Notes under the pieces: generated by a model
Seen by the model: the letters and a program-made list of their open reading frames with translations, nothing else
Databases searched by the model: none
What the model was told of the DNA's origin: nothing
Translations under genes and position numbers: made by a program
Source of the DNA: CAMLFJ01 sp040902305
GTDB lineage: Bacteria; Methylomirabilota; Methylomirabilia; Rokubacteriales; CSP1-6
Assembly: GCA_040902305.1 (NCBI GenBank)
Contig: JBBDXN010000134.1
Span: forward strand, 17,463-81,462
Direction: 5' to 3'
Length of the DNA stretch: 64,000 nt
In this document: positions 10,059 to 18,124 of the stretch, in pieces
How the letters are laid out: each line of letters begins with the position of its first letter
Numbering within the stretch: the stretch's first letter is position 1

Positions 10059-10409
10059 ATGAAGATCCATCATCTCTACGTGGACAAGCAGGGCGAGTCG
10101 CACTTCGAGGACATGGAGATCCCGTACACCGAATCGGGCCGGGCCGGGAAGCTGTCGGCGCGGCTGCCCGCGACCGGGATCATATTCAGGGAAGTGTCGC
10201 CGGACTACGATCTCGACTGGCACCCGGCGCCGCGGCGGCAGTACATCATCAACCTCGACGCGGGGGTGCAGATCACCGCGAGCGACGGGCAGTCGCGCAA
10301 GATCGGCGCCGGCGAGGTCATCCTCGTGGAGGACACCTGGGGCAAGGGTCACCTGTCCAAGGCCCTGGACGGCAAGCTGCGCCACTGCATCTTCGTCCCG
10401 ATCGAATAG
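10059..10409 (+). CDS. Small cupin-domain protein
   Basis: A single-domain protein of 116 aa with a cupin-like beta-barrel pattern: YIINLDAGVQITASDG, then GAGEVILVEDTWGKGH, with an HCIFVPIE end. The GD/GE turn and a histidine in GKGH resemble cupin motif edges, but the full metal-binding H-x-H motif is not clear. A GAGGAGA ribosome-binding site precedes the ATG. It is divergent from the molybdenum hydroxylase operon (50 bp between starts), so they may share a control region. Function unknown; possibly ligand binding or isomerase activity. Confidence 0.8.
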   Translation: MKIHHLYVDKQGESHFEDMEIPYTESGRAGKLSARLPATGIIFREVSPDYDLDWHPAPRRQYIINLDAGVQITASDGQSRKIGAGEVILVEDTWGKGHLSKALDGKLRHCIFVPIE

Positions 10410-10520
10410 CCGGTGGCCGAGAAAGGTCCAGCTGCGAGGCGGCGCCCGAAGGCCGCACGCGAGGCGTACTCTCGGTACGTTGAGCGTGCGGTCGAGGGCG
10501 CCAACGAAGCAGATGGGCCT

Positions 10521-11696
10521 TTATCGGCCGCCGGCCAGGACGAGGGTGCCGGCGGCGGAGAGCATGCCGCCCATGCCGTTGACCAGCGAGCAGCTCACGC
10601 CCGGCACCTGGCGGGCGCCGCACTCGCCGCGGACCTGGCGGGTGGCCTCGATGATCGGGAAGATGCCGTACATGCCGGAGTGGGTGTAGGAGAGCCCGCC
10701 CCCGTTGGTGTTGATGGGCAGGCGGCCGCCCGGGGTGGAGCGCCCCTCCGCGAAGAACTGCACGCCCTCGCCCGGCTTGGCGATGCCGAGCGACTCGAGC
10801 ATGATCGGGGGCCCCGAGGTGAAGGCGTCGTAGAGCATCACGTGGTTGAAGTCCTTGGCGGAGACGCCGGCCATCGAGAAGGCGCGCTCGCCGGCCAGGC
10901 GGGTCGCCGCGCTCGAGGCCAGATCCTCCATCTGCGTCACCATCACGTGCTCGGTGGCCTCGCCGAAGCCGCGCACGTAGACCGGGGGCTTGGCGCAGTC
11001 CTTCGCCCGGTCGGCCCGGGTCAGCACCACCGCGCCGCCCGCGTCGGTGACGAGGCAGATGTTGAGCAGGTTGAACGGGTAGGAGACCGGGCGCGAGTTG
11101 AGCACGTCGGCCACCGTGATCGGGTCGCGGAAGCGCGCCTTCGGATTCAACGCGGCCCACTTCCGGGTGGACACCGCCACCTGGGCCCACTGCTCGAGCG
11201 TGGTGCCGTGCTCGTGCATGTGCCGGGTCGTGATCATGCCGAAGTAGCTGGTGGCCCCGCCGAAGCCGTAGGGGAACTCGAACTGCCCGCTGAGCGCGGT
11301 GTCTCGAGTCCGGGTGACCCCGGTGCCGGAGCGGCCGCTCTCGCCGTGGGAGACCACCGCCACGTCGCAGAGGCCGTGGTGCAGGGCGGCGACGGCGTGG
11401 CCCACCATGATGATGAAGGAGCAGCCCCCCACGGTGGTGCCGTCCACGTAGCGCGGCTTGACGCCGAGGGCCTCGCCCAGCGTGGCGGGCGAGTGCTGGC
11501 CCGCGGTGAAGATACCGTCGACGTCCCTGACCTTGAGGCCCGCGTCACGAACGGCATTGGATATCGCTTCAAGGTGCAGCGAAAGCTGGCTCGTGTTCGG
11601 CAGGGTGCCGATCTGGTCGCTCTCGTCCACGCCCACGATGCAGGCGGTGTTGCGCAATTCCCGCTGCCGGTCGGAGACCGTGGCCATGGCGCTCAC
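10521..11696 (-). CDS. Thiolase-family (SCP2-like) protein with the nucleophilic cysteine
   Basis: Lipid-transfer/SCP2-type thiolase (about 391 aa). The GTG at 11696 overlaps the DUF35 gene stop (GTGA), and an in-frame ATG lies at 11687. The segment TTVGGCSFIIMVGHAVAAL places a cysteine (C92) where thiolases carry the acyl-accepting nucleophile; the C-terminal NGGGLSYTHSG supplies the expected histidine region. Together with the adjacent DUF35 protein it probably forms a complex for carbon-carbon bond cleavage or formation on CoA thioesters. The exact reaction is unknown. Confidence 0.9.
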   Translation of the reverse strand: MSAMATVSDRQRELRNTACIVGVDESDQIGTLPNTSQLSLHLEAISNAVRDAGLKVRDVDGIFTAGQHSPATLGEALGVKPRYVDGTTVGGCSFIIMVGHAVAALHHGLCDVAVVSHGESGRSGTGVTRTRDTALSGQFEFPYGFGGATSYFGMITTRHMHEHGTTLEQWAQVAVSTRKWAALNPKARFRDPITVADVLNSRPVSYPFNLLNICLVTDAGGAVVLTRADRAKDCAKPPVYVRGFGEATEHVMVTQMEDLASSAATRLAGERAFSMAGVSAKDFNHVMLYDAFTSGPPIMLESLGIAKPGEGVQFFAEGRSTPGGRLPINTNGGGLSYTHSGMYGIFPIIEATRQVRGECGARQVPGVSCSLVNGMGGMLSAAGTLVLAGGR

Positions 11697-12109
11697 CGCC
11701 TCGGCTGGAACAGCGGCAGGGTCACCTCGTCGCTCACCTTGGTGAACACGACCTCGACCGGCATGTCGCACTTGATCGCCTTCGGGGAGGCCTCCACGTT
11801 GATCAGGTTCGACATCAGGCGCGGGCCTTCCTCGAGCTGGACCATTGCCAGGACGTAGGGCGGCTTGATCTTCCACGCCTTCTGGAAGGCCTGGTGCGCG
11901 ATCTCGAAGGAATGGAGCGTGCCGCGGCCGCTCGCCTGCATCCAGCCGACGCGGCGCGAGTGGCAGCGCGGGCACAGGATGCGCGGGTAGAAGAAGACGT
12001 GCGCGCACTCCTCGCAGCGGGGGAGCATCAGCTTCTCGGCTTTACAGCCGTCCCAGAACGGCTTGGCCTCCGGGGTGATCGGACTGGGCAGCGGGCGGTC
12101 GACGTCCAT
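11693..12109 (-). CDS. DUF35 zinc-ribbon/OB-fold protein
   Basis: Partner of the downstream thiolase-like enzyme (138 aa). The N-terminal rubredoxin-like zinc ribbon is visible as CEECAHVFFYPRILCPRC, followed by an OB-fold (GRGTLHSFEIAHQAF, YVLAMVQLEEGPRLMSNL). DUF35 proteins bind CoA substrates and assemble with thiolases or thiolase-like aldolases; the 4-bp overlap agrees with an obligate complex. A second pair of the same kind occurs at 48866-50430. Confidence 0.93.
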   Translation of the reverse strand: MDVDRPLPSPITPEAKPFWDGCKAEKLMLPRCEECAHVFFYPRILCPRCHSRRVGWMQASGRGTLHSFEIAHQAFQKAWKIKPPYVLAMVQLEEGPRLMSNLINVEASPKAIKCDMPVEVVFTKVSDEVTLPLFQPRR

Positions 12110-12270
12110 GGGGCTCCTCTCTCGCGACGAGATAACGACGAGACCGCAGAGACTCTACGCGGGGGCGCGGAAGGTGTCAACGAACGCGGGGGCGCGCCTC
12201 ACGGCAGCGTGAAGGCCAGGACGTGGAGACGAGGGACAGCAGAAGGATCGCGGTCACGACTCGCATGGTC

Positions 12271-13053
12271 TCAGACCGCGGGCTCACCCGCGGTGACCGA
12301 GATGCACTGGCCGGAGAGGTTCTTGGCCGCGTCGCTGCAGAGGTAGACGGCGAGCGTGGCGATGTCCTCCGCGGTGGTCATGCGCTTGAGCGGCGACCGC
12401 TCCACGAAGCTCCGGCGCATGTCGTCGACCGCCATCCCGCGCACTTCGGCCTGGCCCGCGATGACGCGATCGATGCGGTCGCCCTCGACCGCGCCGGGAG
12501 CGATCGCGTTGACCCGGATATTGTGCGGGGCCAGCTCGAGGGCGAGGCCGTAGGTCATGCCGACCTGGCCGGCCTTCGCCGAGCAGTAGCCGATGCGGAA
12601 GGGGAGCCCGCGCCGGCCCGCGGTGGACGAGACGTTGACGATCACCCCGCCGCCCGCCCGGATCATCTCCGGCACCGCGAAGCGGGTGCACATGTAGGAG
12701 GTGGTGAGGCAGGAGTTGATCGTGTAGAACCAGTCGTCGGTGGTGTACTCCTGCACGCGCTTGGTCGGCCCGCCGTCCCCCGCGTTGTTCACGAGGACGT
12801 CGAGCTTGCCGAAGGCCTTCACGCCCGCCGCGATCATCTTCTGGACGTCGGCCTCCTGGGCCGCGTCGCCAGTCACCGCCAGCGCCCGCCCGCCGTCGCC
12901 CTTGATCAGGGCGGCCGTCTCCTCCACCAGGTCGCGGCTGCGGGCCGCGCAGACGACGGCCGCGCCCTCCCGCGCGAACAGGCGGCTCATCACGCGACCG
13001 ATGCCCTTGCTGGCGCCGGTGATGAGCGCCACCTTCCCGTCGAGTTGTCCCAT
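12271..13053 (-). CDS. Short-chain dehydrogenase/reductase (SDR)
   Basis: NAD(P)-dependent oxidoreductase of 260 aa. The cofactor motif is TGASKGIGR (residues about 14-22), followed by NNAG, the catalytic serine in VSSTAG and the catalytic Tyr-Lys in GYCSAKAG. The C-terminus LSGQCISVTAGEPAV is typical of classical SDRs. It stands alone between a DUF35/thiolase operon and divergent small exported proteins. Substrate cannot be predicted. Confidence 0.93.
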   Translation of the reverse strand: MGQLDGKVALITGASKGIGRVMSRLFAREGAAVVCAARSRDLVEETAALIKGDGGRALAVTGDAAQEADVQKMIAAGVKAFGKLDVLVNNAGDGGPTKRVQEYTTDDWFYTINSCLTTSYMCTRFAVPEMIRAGGGVIVNVSSTAGRRGLPFRIGYCSAKAGQVGMTYGLALELAPHNIRVNAIAPGAVEGDRIDRVIAGQAEVRGMAVDDMRRSFVERSPLKRMTTAEDIATLAVYLCSDAAKNLSGQCISVTAGEPAV

Positions 13054-13236
13054 GGATTGCTCGCTCCGTTTTCTCGCTCTCGCTGCGGAGTAATTTTTAC
13101 CTCGCGGGGAGTGTACCTTTTTCCGACTCGGGGTGAGTCACGAACGTCCCGAGCTCGATTGATGAGTATTTGCGCGCGGCGTCGTGGCCCGACGCGCTGG
13201 CACGCGGGTTGCCAGTGGATGCGCAGGAGGTGAACC

Positions 13237-13458
13237 ATGACCACGAAGACGAAGAACAGACTCGCATCCGCCGTGATCGGCCTGTCGCTGGTCACGCTTG
13301 CCACGACGGCATGTGGAACGCTGGGCGGCGCCGCGGTCGGCGCCGGTGCGGGAGCCGCGGTTGGCGCCGGAACCGGATACGGAGCCGGCAAGGGCGCGTT
13401 GATCGGCACCGGCGTGGGCGCCGCGGCCGGCGCCATCTACGATCTCACCAAGGACTAG
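13237..13458 (+). CDS. Small glycine-zipper envelope protein
   Basis: 73-aa exported protein. A basic N-terminus and hydrophobic segment (AVIGLSLVTLATTAC) end in a cysteine that could be lipidated, although TTAC is only a weak lipobox. The rest is a glycine zipper: repeated GxxxG-type Gly/Ala residues from GGAAVGAGAG onward, as in OmpA-associated glycine-zipper lipoproteins. A strong AGGAGG site sits 9 bp before the ATG. Probably envelope-associated; no known partner. Confidence 0.82.
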   Translation: MTTKTKNRLASAVIGLSLVTLATTACGTLGGAAVGAGAGAAVGAGTGYGAGKGALIGTGVGAAAGAIYDLTKD

Positions 13459-13472
13459 GTCTGGAGGAATTC

Positions 13473-13757
13473 ATGACGGCGTACAAGGCACTGGCGGTCG
13501 GTATCATCGTCGCGGTCCCGCTGTGGGCAGGGGCCGCGGCGGGGCAGAGCAAGCCCTCGTGTGATCAGGCGAAGGCCGCGGCGCCCCAGAAGGTCGAGGG
13601 CCGGGTGGTCCGGGTGGACACGGCGGGCGGCAAGGTCGCGGTCGCCGGGGCCGACGGCAAGACGCACGAGTTCCAGGCCTCGAAGGAGACCGTGCAAGAT
13701 TTCAAGGTCGGCGACAAGATCAAGGCCAATCTCCGGTCGCTTCCGAACTGCAACTGA
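13473..13757 (+). CDS. Small periplasmic protein of unknown function
   Basis: A 94-aa protein with a signal peptide (hydrophobic LAVGIIVAVPLWAGAAAG) and a mature part that reads like a small beta-barrel: KVEGRVVRVDTAGGKVAVAG, then FKVGDKIKANL. Two cysteines, near the start of the mature region and in the last three residues, could form a disulfide. GGAGGAATT precedes the ATG. It lies 14 bp after the glycine-zipper gene, so they are probably co-transcribed. Confidence 0.8.
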   Translation: MTAYKALAVGIIVAVPLWAGAAAGQSKPSCDQAKAAAPQKVEGRVVRVDTAGGKVAVAGADGKTHEFQASKETVQDFKVGDKIKANLRSLPNCN

Positions 13758-13767
13758 CGGGTCATCC

Positions 13768-13802
13768 GGCGGTGGGGGGGCCCCCCGGCCCCCCCCGCCG
13801 CC
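13768..13802 (+). terminator. Strong GC hairpin after the small-protein operon
   Basis: A 13-bp stem (GGCGGTGGGGGGG pairing with CCCCCCCGCCGCC, one G-U pair) closes a 9-nt loop 10 bp after the stop of the preceding gene. No T-run follows, only ATTTCCTCC. It could slow or stop transcription before the 2OG oxygenase gene, or be a structured repeat. Confidence 0.45.
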
Positions 13803-13860
13803 ATTTCCTCCCCGTTTCGCGAGGGGTGCGCTACGATGCCGGCGGGAGGGCGAGCGCGCC

Positions 13861-14880
13861 ATGAACATCCTGAAGTCCCTGGCGGTGAAGAACGTCGAGG
13901 AAGCCACGCGGGACATCCCGGTGATCGACTTCGCGCCGGCATTCCGGGGCGACCCGGCCGGGCTGGAGGCCGTCGCGCGCCGGCTCGAGCACGCCTGCGA
14001 GACCGTCGGCTTCTTCTACCTGGCCGGCCACGGCGTCCCAGACGGAGTGGTCGATGCGGCCTTCGCCGCGTCGCGCGAGTTCCACGCGCTCTCGGAGGCC
14101 GAGAAGCTGGGCCTGACGCTCAACGAGAACAACATCGGTTACCTGCCGGTGAACCAGTCCATCCAGAAGGCCTCGACCGTCCACAAGGCCACCCGGCCGA
14201 ACTACAACGAGAGCTTCTTCATCAGCCACGACCGCGCCGCCGATCATCCGGACGTGGTGGCCGGAACCCCGCTGCGCGGGCGCAACCGGTGGCCCGACGG
14301 TCACGCCGACATGCGGGCCGCGATGGTGCGCTACTTCAAGACCCTGGAGGCGCTCGGGGAGCGGATGCTCCCGGTCCTGGCGCGGGCGCTCGGCATGCCC
14401 GCCGACCACTTCGCCCCGTTCTTCGCGGACGAGGCGCACGTCAACCTGCGCTTCCTCCACTACCCGCCGCAGGACGTGAGCGACGACGAGCAGTTCGGCC
14501 AGGGCCCGCACACCGACAACTCGTTCATCACGATCCTGGCCCGGACCGAGGTGCCGGGGCTGGCGGTGCGGCTGCCCGGAGGCGAATGGCTGGCGCCGCC
14601 GCTGATCCCGGGCACCTTCCTGGTCAACCTGGGCAACATGATGAAGCGGTGGTCCAACGACCGCTTCCTCTCCACGCCCCACGCGGTGCTGAACGAATCC
14701 GGGACCGACCGCTACTCGATCGCGTTCTTCTACAGCCCCAACGTATCGGCCCGGATCGAGTGCCTGCCGAGCTGTACCGGTCCCGACGATCCGCCGCGCT
14801 ACCCACCCGCGGTCTACGGCGATCTGGTGCTCGAGTTCTACAACGCCAACTATTTCCACCGGAAGGGCTACGCTGAATAG
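13861..14880 (+). CDS. 2-oxoglutarate/Fe(II) oxygenase, isopenicillin N synthase-like
   Basis: Non-heme iron oxygenase (339 aa). The N-terminal DIOX_N-like domain has DIPVIDFAPAF and GFFYLAGHGVPD. The iron facial triad is visible as H217 and D219 (GPHTDNSFITIL) and H274 (STPHAVLN), with the co-substrate-binding R284-x-S286 pair in RYSIAFF. The family catalyses oxidations of small molecules; the substrate here is unknown. The ATG at 13861 follows GGGAGGGCGAGCGCGCC. Confidence 0.92.
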   Translation: MNILKSLAVKNVEEATRDIPVIDFAPAFRGDPAGLEAVARRLEHACETVGFFYLAGHGVPDGVVDAAFAASREFHALSEAEKLGLTLNENNIGYLPVNQSIQKASTVHKATRPNYNESFFISHDRAADHPDVVAGTPLRGRNRWPDGHADMRAAMVRYFKTLEALGERMLPVLARALGMPADHFAPFFADEAHVNLRFLHYPPQDVSDDEQFGQGPHTDNSFITILARTEVPGLAVRLPGGEWLAPPLIPGTFLVNLGNMMKRWSNDRFLSTPHAVLNESGTDRYSIAFFYSPNVSARIECLPSCTGPDDPPRYPPAVYGDLVLEFYNANYFHRKGYAE

Positions 14881-14924
14881 ACCGGCGACTTCCCCGGTCA
14901 GACTTGAGCGGAATCGAGGCGGAC

Positions 14925-15362
14925 ATGACGAGTCGCGTGATCGGACGAGGGCTGGTGACGGCCGGGCTGCTGGGGATCTTCCTCCTGGCCGTGGGTGGGG
15001 CCTGGGATGAGGCCGACGCGGGGGATCGGGGGCGCCGAGGGCGGCACCATCATCACGGCTTCCACGGCCGGCACTTCCACGGCTCCAGCATCTTCATCGG
15101 ACCCCGGTTCTACGTGGGGCCTCGCGCCTATCCTTATTATCGCTATCCCTACGGGTATCCCTACTACGGGGGCTACTACGGGTACGCGCCGCCGCCCGTG
15201 GTCGTGACCCCGCCTCCGGTCGTCGTCACTCCGCCGCCCACCTCATACGTGGAGCGTCCGGCCAGCGACTACTGGCACTACTGCGGGGAGCCGGCCGGAT
15301 ACTATCCGGAGGTTCAGCAGTGCCCGGGCGGCTGGACCCGGGTCGCGCCGCGATCGGAGTAG
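14925..15362 (+). CDS. Exported His/Gly/Tyr-rich small protein
   Basis: A protein of about 145 aa starting at ATG 14925 (GAGGCGG just upstream). It has a signal peptide (GLVTAGLLGIFLLAVGGAW), then a histidine-rich stretch with four consecutive His, a Tyr/Pro/Gly-rich segment (YYRYPYGYPYYGGYYGY) and a proline-rich linker with a repeated PPPVVVTP unit. The C-terminus YCGEPAGYYPEVQQCPGGW has two cysteines and resembles the end of proteins found in many soil proteobacteria. The His-rich part could bind metal. Function unknown. Confidence 0.8.
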   Translation: MTSRVIGRGLVTAGLLGIFLLAVGGAWDEADAGDRGRRGRHHHHGFHGRHFHGSSIFIGPRFYVGPRAYPYYRYPYGYPYYGGYYGYAPPPVVVTPPPVVVTPPPTSYVERPASDYWHYCGEPAGYYPEVQQCPGGWTRVAPRSE

Positions 15363-15385
15363 CGGATCAGGCTGCGGAGCCGAGC

Positions 15386-16126
15386 TCAGGGGTCCTGCAG
15401 GATCATCCGGCGGTAGGACTCCGCGGCCTTCAGCTTGCGGCGCCGGCCCTGCTCGGCGGCCCACTGGGTGATCATCTCGGCCGGATCCCACCCGCCCATC
15501 TGGCTCTTGTGCGCGCGCAGCGCGGCCAGCTTCACGTCCAGCACCGAGGCGATGTCCACGTAAGTATCCGGACGCTCCGCGCCGTGGATGAACACCTGGC
15601 GGACCTCGTGGGGCTCGAGGCCTTCCGCCAGCAGCTCGGGGAAGATGAGCCGGGTACCCGCGGAGGGGAACACCGCGTCGAGCACCACGTCGGCGGCGGC
15701 CCGGTGATCCGGGTGGTTCAGGTAGGTGGTCCCGTAGAAGCGCACGGTGGGATCGCCGGTCAGCACCGCCTCGGGACGGTGGCGACGGATCAGGCGCGTC
15801 AGCTCGCGCCGGAGGGCGATCGACGGCTCCAGCATGCCGTCCTCGTGGTCGAGGAAGATCGTCTCCTTCACGCCCAGGATCCGGCACGCCTCACGCTGCT
15901 CGTCTTCCCGGATCGACACGAGCGCCTCGCGCGTCATGTCGAGCGGGGTGTACTTGTTGGAGCCGGCGCCCCCCCGGGTGATGCAGACCGCGACGATCTC
16001 GCAGCCCGCCCGGGCCCACTTGGCCAGCGTCCCGCCGACCGTGAACTCCTGGTCGTCCGGATGCGCGTGGATGCTCATCGCCCGCGCCGGCGCGGGCGGC
16101 TCGCTCGGCTTGGTCCTGGCGGGCAC
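15386..16126 (-). CDS. PIG-L/LmbE-family deacetylase
   Basis: Zinc-dependent N-acetyl-sugar or N-acyl deacetylase (about 246 aa). The catalytic HPDDQEF lies near the N-terminus and a second metal-binding site is in LNHPDHRAAADV. I place the start at GTG 16126, 15 bp after the beta-lactamase-like gene; the conserved MSIHAHPDD begins 16 codons later. It is probably co-transcribed with the hydrolase and lyase genes upstream. Substrates in this family include GlcNAc-linked lipids and mycothiol or bacillithiol precursors; nothing here decides. Confidence 0.88.
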   Translation of the reverse strand: MPARTKPSEPPAPARAMSIHAHPDDQEFTVGGTLAKWARAGCEIVAVCITRGGAGSNKYTPLDMTREALVSIREDEQREACRILGVKETIFLDHEDGMLEPSIALRRELTRLIRRHRPEAVLTGDPTVRFYGTTYLNHPDHRAAADVVLDAVFPSAGTRLIFPELLAEGLEPHEVRQVFIHGAERPDTYVDIASVLDVKLAALRAHKSQMGGWDPAEMITQWAAEQGRRRKLKAAESYRRMILQDP

Positions 16127-16140
16127 GCGGCGCGGCCGGG

Positions 16141-16980
16141 CTAGCGGGCGAGCGCGTCCCAGCAGACGCGCGCCATGCGGCCGATCACGCCGTTGGCCGC
16201 GGTGAAGCCGGGGGTGCCGTCGGGCAGGGCGGCGGGCACGCGGTCGGTGTAGGCGGTGAGGATGAAGAGCGGCCGATCGCCCTGGTAGACGATGCCCGCG
16301 TCCATGAAGCCGCGCGACCCGGTCCCGGTCTTGTGCGCGATCCGGGTGCCGAGCGGGAGCTGCGAGGGCAGGCGCGCCTTGAGCTTCTGCCAGGAGAGGA
16401 TGTCGAGCGCCAGCCGGCACAGCGCGGAGGTGACGCCGAGGCGCGCGGCCGCCGTCGGATCCTCGGCGCCCTTGAGGATGAGCTCCAGCAGCAGCCCCTG
16501 GTCATTGGGCGTGGTGCTGGTGACCTGATCGAGCGCGTGGTCGGGACCGAGCCGCGGGGGAATGCCGAAGCGGTGGATGGTGCGCGTCATGCCGGCCGCT
16601 TCGCAGAGGCGCTGGATCTCGCCGAGGCCGACCAGGTCCACCACGAGCCCGGTGCAGGCGTTGTCGCTGACGATGATCATCATGACCAGCGCGTCGCGGA
16701 AGGTGATCGAGAAGCCGGGCGTCAGGTGCTGGAAGGTGCCCGAGTCGTTGTCCTGGTACCTGGCCTCGATGGTGACCTTCTGGTCCAGCGCGAGCTTGCC
16801 GTCGTGGACGGCCTTGAGCGCGGCCATCAGGATCGAGATCTTGCGCGTGCTCGCCGAGGGCACCGGCACGTCGCCGAGGCGATCGGCGCGTTGCCCGCTC
16901 GTGAGGTCCTTGAGATACCAGCTCGTCTGGAACGGCAGCGTGTCGCAGAGGGTATTGAGACGACCGGCCAGCTCTTTCAT
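16141..16980 (-). CDS. Class A beta-lactamase-like serine hydrolase without signal peptide
   Basis: Penicillin-binding/beta-lactamase-fold protein of 279 aa. All three active-site elements are present: S44-T-R-K47, S105-D-N107 and K217-T-G219. The glutamate of the class A omega loop is not recognisable in the region between them. The N-terminus (MKELAGRLNTLC) has no signal peptide, whereas true beta-lactamases are exported. It may be a cytoplasmic esterase or amidase; proximity to a PIG-L deacetylase and a DHDPS-family lyase suggests a catabolic role. Antibiotic resistance is not supported by this evidence. Confidence 0.85.
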   Translation of the reverse strand: MKELAGRLNTLCDTLPFQTSWYLKDLTSGQRADRLGDVPVPSASTRKISILMAALKAVHDGKLALDQKVTIEARYQDNDSGTFQHLTPGFSITFRDALVMMIIVSDNACTGLVVDLVGLGEIQRLCEAAGMTRTIHRFGIPPRLGPDHALDQVTSTTPNDQGLLLELILKGAEDPTAAARLGVTSALCRLALDILSWQKLKARLPSQLPLGTRIAHKTGTGSRGFMDAGIVYQGDRPLFILTAYTDRVPAALPDGTPGFTAANGVIGRMARVCWDALAR

Positions 16981-16984
16981 GGTG

Positions 16985-17917
16985 TTACTCCCCCAGTCCC
17001 GGCATGGTGAAGGCGGCGCGCCCGAGCTCGGCCGCGAGCGCCGCGCGCTGCTCGGGCGTGAGCGCGATCAGGGGCGGACGCACCGTGACCCAGGCGCCAT
17101 CGCCGCCGTAGCGGGCGATGACCGCCTTGAGCGCGGGGATCATCGGGTAGCGCTGCATGATGCCGCGGATCTCGTCGAGGCGCGCCTGCTGGGCGTCGGC
17201 CTCGGGGGTCTGCCACTCGCGGTGGAGCTTCGCGATGGCCCCGGGGTTCACGTTGGCGGTGGCGCTGATGCAGCCGGCGCCGCCATTGCGCATGTTGGCG
17301 AGGAGAAAGGTCTCGCTCCCCGCGAACACGTCGAAGCCGGAGGCCGCGAAGGCGTCCAGCATGGCCTTGGTATTGTTCCAGTCGCCCGAGCTGTCCTTCA
17401 CGCCGGCCACGATGCCCGGGTAGGCCTTGAGCAGCCGCTCGATGAGCCCCAGCGTGATCGGCACCTGGGAGACCGGGGGGATGTGGTAGACGTACAGGCG
17501 CAGCCGCCGGTCGCCCACCCGCTCGATCACCTCCGCGAAGCTCTTGAAGAGGCCGTCGTCGGAGACGCCCTTATAGTAGAACGGCGGTAGCATCAGCACC
17601 CCGCCGGCCCCCAGCTTCATGGCGTGCGCGGTGAGCCGCACCGAGTCGGTGAGCGCGCAGCAGCCGGTGCCCGGCATGAGCCGCCCCGGATCGACGCCCC
17701 CCGCGACCACGCGGTCGAGCAGCTCGATCTTCTCCTCGGTCGAGAGCGAGTTGGCCTCCGAGTTCGTCCCGAACACCGCCAGCCCCACGTCCTGCGACAG
17801 GAGCCAGCGGCACTGGCGGACGAAGCGCTCCGGGTCGGGGGAGAGGTCGGCCTTGAACGGGGTGACGACGGGGGAGAGGACGCCTCTGATTCGATCAGCA
17901 CGGTCGGGTGTGCTCAC
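16985..17917 (-). CDS. Dihydrodipicolinate synthase/N-acetylneuraminate lyase family aldolase
   Basis: Class I TIM-barrel lyase of about 310 aa starting at GTG 17917, which has a clear GGAGGAG site; an upstream in-frame extension lacks support. The Schiff-base lysine is K174 (AGVKDSSGD) and the catalytic tyrosine Y144 (YVYHIPP). The usual GTTGE motif is GTNSEA here, so this is not canonical DapA; it may act on a sugar acid or hydroxyproline-type substrate. It starts the minus-strand run of lyase, hydrolase and deacetylase. Confidence 0.9.
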   Translation of the reverse strand: MSTPDRADRIRGVLSPVVTPFKADLSPDPERFVRQCRWLLSQDVGLAVFGTNSEANSLSTEEKIELLDRVVAGGVDPGRLMPGTGCCALTDSVRLTAHAMKLGAGGVLMLPPFYYKGVSDDGLFKSFAEVIERVGDRRLRLYVYHIPPVSQVPITLGLIERLLKAYPGIVAGVKDSSGDWNNTKAMLDAFAASGFDVFAGSETFLLANMRNGGAGCISATANVNPGAIAKLHREWQTPEADAQQARLDEIRGIMQRYPMIPALKAVIARYGGDGAWVTVRPPLIALTPEQRAALAAELGRAAFTMPGLGE

Positions 17918-18124
17918 ATCGCTCCTCCATCCAACGATAGATGGCTTACGGCCAGCTATGGTAGCACCCTTGCCGTCGGGCGGGGGGGGGTGCCCTGCGT
18001 GGTGTGGCTTACCCGGAAATGATGACAACCGGGGTGGGCGGGCGCGGGCATACCGGCTATTACCTCACAGGGAATTGACCGCCTCCCGAGGCCTCAGGGA
18101 GTATGCGGGGGAAAGGAGAACCCC

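Noticed and set aside
14880..14899. Short hairpin GACCGG...CCGGTC after the 2OG oxygenase gene
   Set aside because: Only 6 bp and no T-run; too weak to call a terminator.
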